DNA of 8,530 nt from Acidimicrobiaceae bacterium. GTDB lineage: Bacteria > Actinomycetota > Acidimicrobiia > Acidimicrobiales > Ilumatobacteraceae. The notes below the pieces were generated by a model. It searched no databases and was not told the origin of the DNA. It saw nothing but the letters and a program-made list of their open reading frames with translations. Positions within the stretch are counted from its first letter, which is position 1; each line of letters begins with the position of its first letter. Both the position numbers and the translations under genes were made by a program. Of the stretch, positions 1 to 6,000 are shown one piece after another. The stretch lies in assembly GCA_003154135.1 (NCBI GenBank), contig PMCN01000004.1:1-8530 (forward strand), in the 5' to 3' direction.

Positions 1-57
1 TCGAAGCTGGCCGGCACCATCCGCGGTTCGTACTTCGTGATCAAGCGCGAGCACTGA
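1..57 (+). CDS. C-terminal end of an unidentified protein (partial)
   Basis: An open frame enters from the left edge and ends at the TGA at 55-57. It gives 18 residues, SKLAGTIRGSYFVIKREH. The tail could close a Rossmann-type or methyltransferase domain by ending on a beta strand, but that is only a resemblance and no function is assigned. It converges with the LuxR-type regulator, whose stop lies 24 bases further on. The short convergent gap and the hairpin just after the stop support this being a real gene end. The start and most of the gene lie outside the window. Confidence 0.55.
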   Translation, partial: SKLAGTIRGSYFVIKREH

Positions 58-72
58 TCGCCCAGGGCTGAC

Positions 73-100
73 CGGCCTCGATCAGGCCTGCCCGAGGCCG
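73..100. terminator. Candidate hairpin terminator between convergent genes
   Basis: CGGCCTCG (73-80) and CGAGGCCG (93-100) form a perfect 8-bp inverted repeat around a 12-base loop. It begins 15 bases after the stop of the plus-strand gene and overlaps the last codons of the minus-strand regulator. There is no T-run after it on the plus strand, so it is not a textbook intrinsic terminator. Position between convergent ends is the main argument. Confidence 0.3.
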
Positions 101-2856
101 TGTCGGGTGGCGACGGCTGCGGCCTCCGCGCGGGTGGTGACGCCGAGTTTGGCAAGGATGCGCGACACGTGGTGCTCGGCAGTCTTGCGGCTGATGTAGA
201 GCGCCGCCGCGATCTGCGGATTGGACTTGCCCGCGGCGACCAGCGCCAGCACCTCGCGCTCCCGGTCGGTCAGCCCGTAGAGACCGGGGCCGGCGGCAGC
301 CGGTGCCGCAGGCGCCGCGATCATCTGCGAAGTCCGCGTCGCCTGGTACGGGCAGTCCATCTCGTCGAACTCGGCGGCCAGTCGTCGCAGTGCATCGTCG
401 TCGCCCGATCGGAGTGCTTCGACGCGCCGGATGACGCCGGTGGCGAGCTGGTTGTGGCGCGCCACGTGGGTGGCGCGTCGCAGCAGCTCGGGGAGGTCGA
501 TCGCGTCGCTCGCGTGCGCTGCCTCCGCCCACGCTGCGGCATACATCGGTCGCCAGATCGCCTGGTTCGCGCTGAGCCGGGCCCTGGGGTCGTCGGGCTC
601 GACCGTGAACAGGCGCATCGCAGCGTCGGCCTCACCACGGTGCAGCAGGACGAGCGCGTCCATCATCTCCGGCCACAGTCGGGGGTCGACGTCGGCGTCT
701 TCGGGGTCGATCATGATCGCTCGCTTGATCTCCTGCCACTTTCGGCGCCCTTCCGCGTCGCCGAGGATGCCGTGCACCATCGCGATCGCATAGGCGGCCG
801 GCGCGTGGCTGTTCACCTTCGGGCAGCCGGCCTGCCGCCACCCGGTTTCGAACGCCGCGGCGATCGGCAGCACCTCGTCGAAGTGGCCGGCGAGCGCCCC
901 CACCTCCATCAACCGGTTGAGCGCCACGTGCTGCTCCTCGCGGAGGAACGGTAGGCGGGCGAGATCGTCGGCATGCCGGCGAGCTGCACCCAACTGCCCC
1001 ATTGCCAGGTCGATGTGCACCCCCATGAGGTGTGCGTCGGTGTGGTCCATGCCCGACATCACGTCGTACGGCTCGTGGGACATCGTGTCCAGCCGCTCGC
1101 GCACCGTGCGACGAGCAGCAGGCAGGTCGTCGGCCAGCATCTCTGCCGTGCAGAGGGCGTCGCGGGCGGCGTCGAGCAACCGGCGATCGCCCGTGGCCGC
1201 GGCGAGGGCCACTGCGCTCTCGGCGAACTCGCGGTCGTAGCCGACACCGAGTCCCGACGTGCTGCGCGCGACCGCAATGGCGGCTGCGACGTAGGCCGAT
1301 CCGGCCCCGAGTTGTGCTGCTCGTTCCAGGAGCCCTTCGTTGTGCTCGCGTGAGAATCGGATCGTCACCGTGCCGACGTGGCGTTCGTACATCGTGACGG
1401 AGTTCGCCATGTCGAGCGCAGCGAGCTCGCGCAGCCCCGCCGCTTCCGCCACCGCGGCTGCCTGCGCCTGCAGGCGCAGCGCCTCGGCACCCACGTAGCG
1501 CAGGAGCGCGGCCCGAGCCGCCCGCAGCAACAGGTCGCGTGCCGCTGCCGGTGTGTCGGCGAGCGACGCCGCCTGCTCGTATCGCTGCTGCGCCTCACTG
1601 GGCCGTCCGCGCAGGAAGACCACTTCGGCGAGCGGCCCGGCGAGAGCGACGGCGATGTCGTGGTGGTGGGTGTCGCCGGCGGCCCAGGTGAGCGCCGCCC
1701 TTGCGTCGTCGACGACGGCGTCGACGCGATCGCACCACGACGAGTCGGTCGCGTCGGTGTCGAGCAGCCGTTCCAACTCGGAGCGACACCACGCCCCGTG
1801 ACGTTGGTGGAGATCGTCGAGCTCGCCGACGGCCGCCGACAGCTCGTGCGCGAACTGGCGGACCGCTTCGAGGATCCGATAGCGGGTCGTCACGCCGGGA
1901 AGCAACGTGACCAGGCTCCAGTCGACGAGCCGGCCGACGCTCTCGAGCGCCGCGGCCACCTCGATCCCGATGACCGCTGCAGACGCGTCGATGGAGAATG
2001 GCGCGGCGAACACCGAGCACGCGCGCAGCACCTTCTGCTCGTCCGGCGTGAGCAGGTGGTAGCTCCACTCGATGGTGGCCCGCAACGAGCGATGTCGAGT
2101 GTCGGTGCCGTGTCCGAACACCTGCAGGTCGAGGCCCGACGCGAGGGACCGCTTCAGGCCGTCGAGACCCATGCTGGGCACCCGCGACGCACCCAGTTCG
2201 ATGGCCAGTGCCATCCCAGCGAGCGATCGGCACACATCCTGCACCATCGACTCGTCGGTGAGCATGCTGTCGCTCGCGCCACTGGCCAGCGCCCGGACCA
2301 TGAACAGCTCGACCGCATCACCTCGATGACCCGAATCGTCGCCCAACGACAGACCGGGCACGGGCATCACGCGTTCGCCCGGGAGCAGCAGACGAAGCCG
2401 GCTCGTTGCCAGCACCCGCACGTTCGGACAGGCAGCCAGCAGTTCGGCGATGTGCTCGCGCATCGCATCGGCCAGGTGCTCGCAGTTGTCGAACACGAGC
2501 AACACCTCACGGTGGGTGAGCGCGATGAGCAGCGATTCACGCCGGCTGACGCCGATCCGCTCGGGCACGCCGACGGCCTCGGCCGTGGCGGCGGCCACGC
2601 CGTGAGGGTCGGTCACCTGCACGAGATCGACGAACGCCACACCGTCGGCATATCTCCCCACCAGGTCGCCGGCGACCACCAGCGCCAGGCGAGTCTTCCC
2701 CACACCACCGGGGCCCGTGGCCGTGACCAGGCGGTTGTGTTCGACGGCTTCGCGCAGGGTGGCCCGCTCCTCCACACGCCCGATGAACGGCGTCAGCGGA
2801 ACGGGCAGGTTCGCGCGTGGTGCACGGTCGACTCGGTCGTGCTCCGGTTGCGCCAT
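82..2856 (-). CDS. LuxR-family transcriptional regulator with N-terminal STAND-type ATPase domain
   Basis: A 924-residue protein in three parts. The N-terminus has an NB-ARC/AAA-like NTPase: Walker A GPGGVGKTR near residues 48-56, Walker B VLLVFDNCEHL near 118-128, and the sensor-like ATSR near 150. A long helical, alanine-rich middle resembles the TPR-like arms of this family. The C-terminus (about 859-924) is a GerE/LuxR helix-turn-helix containing LTDREREVLALVAAGKS and RKTAEHHVSRILAKLGV. Such proteins act as ATP-gated, ligand- or partner-controlled DNA-binding regulators. No adenylate cyclase, kinase or receiver domain is present, unlike some mycobacterial relatives. The ATG at 2856 is preferred; a GTG seven codons earlier (2877) lies inside an inverted repeat. 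The DUF4242 gene sits 69 bp upstream on the same strand. Targets are unknown. Confidence 0.93.
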   Translation of the reverse strand: MAQPEHDRVDRAPRANLPVPLTPFIGRVEERATLREAVEHNRLVTATGPGGVGKTRLALVVAGDLVGRYADGVAFVDLVQVTDPHGVAAATAEAVGVPERIGVSRRESLLIALTHREVLLVFDNCEHLADAMREHIAELLAACPNVRVLATSRLRLLLPGERVMPVPGLSLGDDSGHRGDAVELFMVRALASGASDSMLTDESMVQDVCRSLAGMALAIELGASRVPSMGLDGLKRSLASGLDLQVFGHGTDTRHRSLRATIEWSYHLLTPDEQKVLRACSVFAAPFSIDASAAVIGIEVAAALESVGRLVDWSLVTLLPGVTTRYRILEAVRQFAHELSAAVGELDDLHQRHGAWCRSELERLLDTDATDSSWCDRVDAVVDDARAALTWAAGDTHHHDIAVALAGPLAEVVFLRGRPSEAQQRYEQAASLADTPAAARDLLLRAARAALLRYVGAEALRLQAQAAAVAEAAGLRELAALDMANSVTMYERHVGTVTIRFSREHNEGLLERAAQLGAGSAYVAAAIAVARSTSGLGVGYDREFAESAVALAAATGDRRLLDAARDALCTAEMLADDLPAARRTVRERLDTMSHEPYDVMSGMDHTDAHLMGVHIDLAMGQLGAARRHADDLARLPFLREEQHVALNRLMEVGALAGHFDEVLPIAAAFETGWRQAGCPKVNSHAPAAYAIAMVHGILGDAEGRRKWQEIKRAIMIDPEDADVDPRLWPEMMDALVLLHRGEADAAMRLFTVEPDDPRARLSANQAIWRPMYAAAWAEAAHASDAIDLPELLRRATHVARHNQLATGVIRRVEALRSGDDDALRRLAAEFDEMDCPYQATRTSQMIAAPAAPAAAGPGLYGLTDREREVLALVAAGKSNPQIAAALYISRKTAEHHVSRILAKLGVTTRAEAAAVATRHGLGQA

Positions 2857-2865
2857 CCGGGCATT

Positions 2866-2905
2866 GTGGCATCCCACACGACGATGGTGGCCGGTGGGAT
2901 GCCAC
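2866..2905. promoter_or_regulatory. Perfect 12-bp inverted repeat upstream of the LuxR-type gene
   Basis: GTGGCATCCCAC (2866-2877) and its exact reverse complement GTGGGATGCCAC (2894-2905) are separated by 16 bp. The repeat fills much of the gap between the DUF4242 stop (2926) and the regulator ATG (2856). It could be an operator, possibly for autoregulation, or an RNA hairpin between the two genes. No T-run follows on the minus strand, which argues against an intrinsic terminator. The symmetry is seen directly; the role is inferred. Confidence 0.5.
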
Positions 2906-2925
2906 GACGCGCGGCACGCCCTCGA

Positions 2926-3201
2926 TCAGACCGCTGCGCTCTGCGGCCCGAACTCGTTGGCGACCGTGACCACGAGGTTGGCCGGGAAGCCGCCGCGACG
3001 AGCGTGCTCCTGCACGGCCTCGGCGCTCTCGGCCTCATGCACGCAGTAGATCTTGTCGCCGGCCACGTAGCTGTTGATCCACTTGTAGGGAACGCCGAGG
3101 CCGTCGACCACTTCGTTGGACGCCTTGGCGATGTCGGCCAGTTCGGCCGTGGTGAGGTTGCTGGCGCCGGGGATCTGGCGCTCGATCAGGAACCGCTGCA
3201 T
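2926..3201 (-). CDS. DUF4242 family protein (SCO4226-like small protein)
   Basis: A 91-residue protein starting MQRFLIERQIPGA and containing the family's typical run: YKWINSYV near residues 39-46, DKIYCVHEAES near 49-59, then EHARRGGFP near 65-73. This matches the DUF4242 family, small ferredoxin-fold alpha/beta proteins. One member, SCO4226 of Streptomyces, has been reported as nickel-binding; whether this protein binds metal is unknown. No signal peptide or membrane segment is visible. The start at 3201 is fixed by a strong Shine-Dalgarno, GGAGGAGA, four bases upstream. The frame stays open far upstream, but that is only the antisense of the M24-like gene. It is divergent from that gene and lies 69 bp before the LuxR-type regulator on the same strand, so the two may be co-transcribed. 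Confidence 0.88.
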   Translation of the reverse strand: MQRFLIERQIPGASNLTTAELADIAKASNEVVDGLGVPYKWINSYVAGDKIYCVHEAESAEAVQEHARRGGFPANLVVTVANEFGPQSAAV

Positions 3202-3205
3202 GATG

Positions 3206-3213
3206 TCTCCTCC
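3206..3213 (-). promoter_or_regulatory. Ribosome binding site of the DUF4242 gene
   Basis: On the minus strand the bases read GGAGGAGA, then CATC, then the ATG at 3201. This near-ideal Shine-Dalgarno decides the start in a frame that is open well upstream. It is one of only two strong sites in the window, the other being that of dps. Confidence 0.8.
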
Positions 3214-3290
3214 GTTTGTCGTACCGGTCGATCCGGTGTGACCGATCATGAACGCAACCCACCAGGCACCGCATCGGGCACCTGACCCTT

Positions 3291-3321
3291 CACCTCCCCT
3301 ATTCGCACGCTCGGGGAGGTG
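3291..3321. repeat. 9-bp perfect inverted repeat in the divergent intergenic region
   Basis: CACCTCCCC (3291-3299) and GGGGAGGTG (3313-3321) are exact reverse complements with a 13-base loop. The right arm continues to GTGCCC, which can also pair with GGGCAC at 3276-3281, so two alternative structures exist. It lies about 90 bp upstream of the DUF4242 start and about 118 bp upstream of the M24-like start. It could be an operator or a leader structure; neither can be shown from sequence alone. Confidence 0.45.
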
Positions 3322-3337
3322 CCCCGCCCATCCTTCA

Positions 3338-3389
3338 GCTCGTGTCAGCCGCTGACCACCAAGAATGGTGGTCAGGCGCTGACACGAGC
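3338..3389. repeat. Long near-perfect hairpin (24-bp arms, AGAA loop)
   Basis: The left arm (3338-3361) and right arm (3366-3389) pair along 24 positions with two adjacent mismatches (3350/3377 and 3351/3376) around the four-base loop AGAA. Each arm also contains its own small palindrome: GTCAGCCGCTGAC at 3344-3356 and GTCAGGCGCTGAC at 3371-3383. It lies between divergent genes, so it terminates neither. There is no T-run on either side. Its size and nested symmetry resemble REP/BIME-type dispersed intergenic palindromes, or a paired operator. Only one copy is present here, so dispersal cannot be judged. Confidence 0.75.
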
Positions 3390-3426
3390 AGGGGGTTGGC
3401 TCTGTGAGCACCTCCGTGCACAGAAC

Positions 3427-3432
3427 TACGCT
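3427..3432 (+). promoter_or_regulatory. Candidate -10 element for leaderless transcription of the M24-like gene
   Basis: TACGCT fits the actinobacterial TANNNT -10 pattern and ends six bases before the ATG at 3439, so transcription would start at or beside the start codon. No Shine-Dalgarno precedes this ATG, which fits a leaderless message. No convincing -35 hexamer is present, so the call is weak on its own. Confidence 0.3.
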
Positions 3433-3438
3433 GCGGCC

Positions 3439-4845
3439 ATGGCTGCGCGACTCGTGGAGATCGACCGCCCTGCGTTCGAGCCGGTCCCGCCTCCACCGCC
3501 GGTGCCTGCGGAGGTCTATCGGAGCCATCTCGACGCGCTGTGCTCCGCCGCGGCCGATCGCGAGCTCACGCACGTGGTCGTCTACGGCGATCGTGAGCAC
3601 GTCGGCAACCTCATGTGGGCGACGGGCTTCGACGCTCGCTTCGAGGAGGCGCTGCTCGTCGTCGGGCCGCACGGTCCGCCGCTGCTGCTCGCAGGCAACG
3701 AGTGCCTGTCCTACGTCGCCGTATCGCCTTTGCACGCGACCGGCGAGCTGCGAAGCGAGCTCTACCAGCCGTTCTCTCTGCCGTCGCAGCCGAGGGCCAC
3801 GTCGCGCCGGCTGGTCGACATCCTCCGCGACGAGGGCGTCGGCGCCGACTCTCGTGTCGGCGTGATCGGGTGGAAGTACCTGACAGCGGTGGAGCACGAC
3901 GACCCGCTGCACGCCGTCGACGTGCCGGCTCACATCGCCGACACGGTTCGCTCGCTCGCCGGGTGGGACGCCGTCGTCAACGCCACCGATCTGCTCATCC
4001 ATCCCGGGTACGGGTTGCGTGCCGTCGCCGGGCCTGACGAGATCGCGCACTGGGAGTACGCCAACGCCGAGGCGTCGCGCGCCACGTGGGCGGTCATCGA
4101 TGCGCTGGGGACTGCAGCGGCGCACGGCTGGACCGATCTCGACGTCCTGCGCGAGGCACGACTCGCCGGGCTGCCACTCGGCTGCCACCCCACGTTCGCC
4201 ACGGCCGGTCACCGGCACCTCGGCCTCAGCGGACCCACTGGTGAGCCGATCGTCGTGGGACAACCCCTCGGGTTCAACATCTGTCACTGGGGGTCGAACA
4301 TCTGCCGGGCCGGCTGGATCGCGGCGACGGCCGCCGACCTGCCGGCGGCCGGACGGGACTACGTGGAGACGTTCGTCGGGCCGTACGTCGAAGCCATGTC
4401 GGCGTGGCTGTCGTGCATGGTTCCCGGCACTCGTGGCGGCGACGTGTTCCAACTCATGCACCAGCTGCTGCCCGACGACGTGTACGGCGTCACCCTCAAC
4501 CCCGGACACCTCATCGCGTACGAGGAGTGGGTGTCGTCACCGATCGCCGAAGGGTCGAGCGACGAACTGCGGTCCGGGATGGTGATGCAGATCGACATCA
4601 TCCCGTCGCACCCGGTGTACTTCTCGACCCGCATGGAGGAGGGCATCGTGATCGCCGACGCCGCCCTGCGCGCGGCCCTGGCGGCTCGCCACCCCGACGT
4701 GTTGCGTCGATGCGACGCCCGCCGCGCGTTCATGCGCGACACCCTCGGCTACGACGTGCCCGACACCGTCCTGCCGCTCGCCGACGTGGCGGGAATGGTC
4801 ACCCCGTACTTCCTGAGTCCGACGATGGTGGTCACCCTGGCGTGA
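3439..4845 (+). CDS. M24-fold (creatinase/Xaa-Pro aminopeptidase-like) protein lacking canonical metal ligands
   Basis: A 468-residue protein with the two-part layout of M24B enzymes. A creatinase-type N-terminal domain spans roughly residues 25-190 and a pita-bread catalytic domain roughly 195-420. The active-site histidine region is NPGHLIAYEEW (H357). The late strand is MVMQIDIIP, with Asp386 where M24 peptidases have Glu. The last acidic ligand is kept in TRMEEGIVIAD (E400/E401). The segment that should carry the two metal-binding aspartates (GFNICHWGSNICRAGW, 278-293) has none: no Asp or Glu occurs between E269 and D300. It may be a metal-free hydrolase, as creatinase is, or a repurposed fold. 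The ATG at 3439 is chosen because the 40 codons upstream run through the large hairpin and do not look like protein. It converges with the enolase-family gene, seven bases between stops. Confidence 0.82.
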   Translation: MAARLVEIDRPAFEPVPPPPPVPAEVYRSHLDALCSAAADRELTHVVVYGDREHVGNLMWATGFDARFEEALLVVGPHGPPLLLAGNECLSYVAVSPLHATGELRSELYQPFSLPSQPRATSRRLVDILRDEGVGADSRVGVIGWKYLTAVEHDDPLHAVDVPAHIADTVRSLAGWDAVVNATDLLIHPGYGLRAVAGPDEIAHWEYANAEASRATWAVIDALGTAAAHGWTDLDVLREARLAGLPLGCHPTFATAGHRHLGLSGPTGEPIVVGQPLGFNICHWGSNICRAGWIAATAADLPAAGRDYVETFVGPYVEAMSAWLSCMVPGTRGGDVFQLMHQLLPDDVYGVTLNPGHLIAYEEWVSSPIAEGSSDELRSGMVMQIDIIPSHPVYFSTRMEEGIVIADAALRAALAARHPDVLRRCDARRAFMRDTLGYDVPDTVLPLADVAGMVTPYFLSPTMVVTLA

Positions 4846-4855
4846 GCACTGCTCA
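4843..4855. repeat. 13-bp palindrome holding both convergent stop codons
   Basis: TGAGCA-C-TGCTCA is a perfect palindrome whose left end is the TGA of the M24-like gene and whose right end is the complement of the TGA of the enolase-family gene. As RNA it gives only a 5-bp stem with a three-base loop and no T-run, so strong termination is not expected. There is no other space for a terminator between the two genes. Confidence 0.4.
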
Positions 4856-5968
4856 ACGCTGAACGTCGACGAACGGCTCGCCGAAGAACTGCATGTCCAG
4901 CTCCAGGCCGAGGCCGGGCAGCGTGGCGTCTGGCACCAGAGAGCCGCCCTGCCTCGCCGGCGGCCCCGTGACGTGGGTGATGGTCACCCAGCTGTCGAAG
5001 TCGACGGTGTGCACGCGGCGCAGTGCAGGGGTGGAGGCATTCACGTGCGCGAACGTCATGTCGGCGAGGTTGCAACCCGACGCGTCCTCCACGGTCACAC
5101 CGATGCCGAGCTCGACCGCCGCTTCGCGGATGACGATCGCGGGCGTGATGCCGCCGACCCGTGTGAGCTTCACGGTCACACCGTCGGCCACGCCGAGCCG
5201 ATGGGCTTCGATGAGCGCGGCGAGCGAGGTGATGTTCTCGTCCATCACCATCGGGCCGTCCCACGACGATCGCAGGTGCGCACAGTCGGTCAGCGTGGCG
5301 CACGGCTGCTCGAGAACGACGTCGGCACCACCGGGGCCGAGCAGACCGACGAACCGTCGTGCGGCGGAGAGCGAGAACCCACAGTTGGCGTCGGCGAAGA
5401 TGACGATGTCGGGCCCGACGGCGTCGCGCACGGCGAGCACCCGTCGCGCGTCGACGACCGGGTCGTCACCCACCTTCACCTGCAGCCGTCGGTAGCCCTG
5501 GGCGAGCCGCTCGTTGGCCTTCACCCGCACCTCGTCGGGCGTCGTGCCCTGGACGGGCCGGTACAGCGGGGTGGGTTCGGGGCCGTCGGCGCCGAGTCGC
5601 TGCCACAGCGGCTGCCCTGCGGCACGCGCGGCGAGGTCCCACACGGCGATGTCGATCGGCGACTTGCAGTACGGGTGCCCCGTCATCGTCGCCTGCATGC
5701 GCCGGTGCACCGACTGGGGACTGCGCGGATCCATCCCGAGGATGGCCGGCGCCAGGTACGAGATGCCGGCGATCTGGCCGGGGAGGTGTTGCGAGTCGAA
5801 CGTCACGCCGACGGTGCCCGACTCACCGATCCCGACGGTGCCGTCGTCGGCCGTCACACGAACGACCACCGCGTCCATACCCGTGGTCACACGGTCGCCC
5901 GACATCCGATAGACGCCCTCGACGTACGGCAGGTGGATGTTCCACCCTGTCACCCTGACGATCTGCAT
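4853..5968 (-). CDS. Mandelate racemase/muconate lactonizing enzyme family protein, hydroxyproline dehydratase/epimerase-like
   Basis: A 371-residue enolase-superfamily enzyme. The N-terminal capping domain (about 1-125) includes YRMSGDRV and GHPYCKSPIDIAVWDLAAR. The barrel carries the catalytic set: base Lys165 in LQVKVG, metal ligands Asp193 (ADAN), Glu220 (LEQPC) and Asp243 (MDEN), and second base Lys267 in VKLTRVGGIT. These enzymes abstract the proton alpha to a carboxylate using Mg2+, then epimerize or eliminate. The YR-SG start, GHPY-KS, LEQPC-TL-C and K-RVGG-T patterns resemble cis-3-hydroxy-L-proline dehydratases and hydroxyproline-betaine epimerases. The first Lys of the usual KxK is Gln163, which also fits that group. 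The exact substrate is not known. It is third in an operon with ferredoxin and P450, 32 bases after the P450 stop. An upstream ATG at 5986 would add six residues; neither start has a clear ribosome site. Confidence 0.88.
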   Translation of the reverse strand: MQIVRVTGWNIHLPYVEGVYRMSGDRVTTGMDAVVVRVTADDGTVGIGESGTVGVTFDSQHLPGQIAGISYLAPAILGMDPRSPQSVHRRMQATMTGHPYCKSPIDIAVWDLAARAAGQPLWQRLGADGPEPTPLYRPVQGTTPDEVRVKANERLAQGYRRLQVKVGDDPVVDARRVLAVRDAVGPDIVIFADANCGFSLSAARRFVGLLGPGGADVVLEQPCATLTDCAHLRSSWDGPMVMDENITSLAALIEAHRLGVADGVTVKLTRVGGITPAIVIREAAVELGIGVTVEDASGCNLADMTFAHVNASTPALRRVHTVDFDSWVTITHVTGPPARQGGSLVPDATLPGLGLELDMQFFGEPFVDVQR

Positions 5969-6000
5969 CGGGCGATTGTGGCCCATCGCGACAGGGTCGG

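Noticed and set aside
2857..2877. GTG start seven codons upstream for the LuxR-type regulator
   Set aside because: It lies within the perfect inverted repeat and has no ribosome site; family members commonly begin close to the ATG chosen. It is not fully excluded.
1378..3285. A 635-codon open frame on the plus strand
   Set aside because: It is antisense to the LuxR-type regulator and the DUF4242 gene, has Arg/His/Gly-rich low-complexity composition and no recognisable domain. Long antisense frames are common in GC-rich DNA.
3319..3438. GTG start 40 codons upstream for the M24-like protein
   Set aside because: The added residues are encoded by the two hairpins and look unlike protein. The ATG at 3439 gives a normal length and N-terminus.
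3202..4509. Upstream in-frame extension of the DUF4242 gene
   Set aside because: It runs antisense through the M24-like gene and both hairpins. The strong ribosome site just before 3201 fixes the start.
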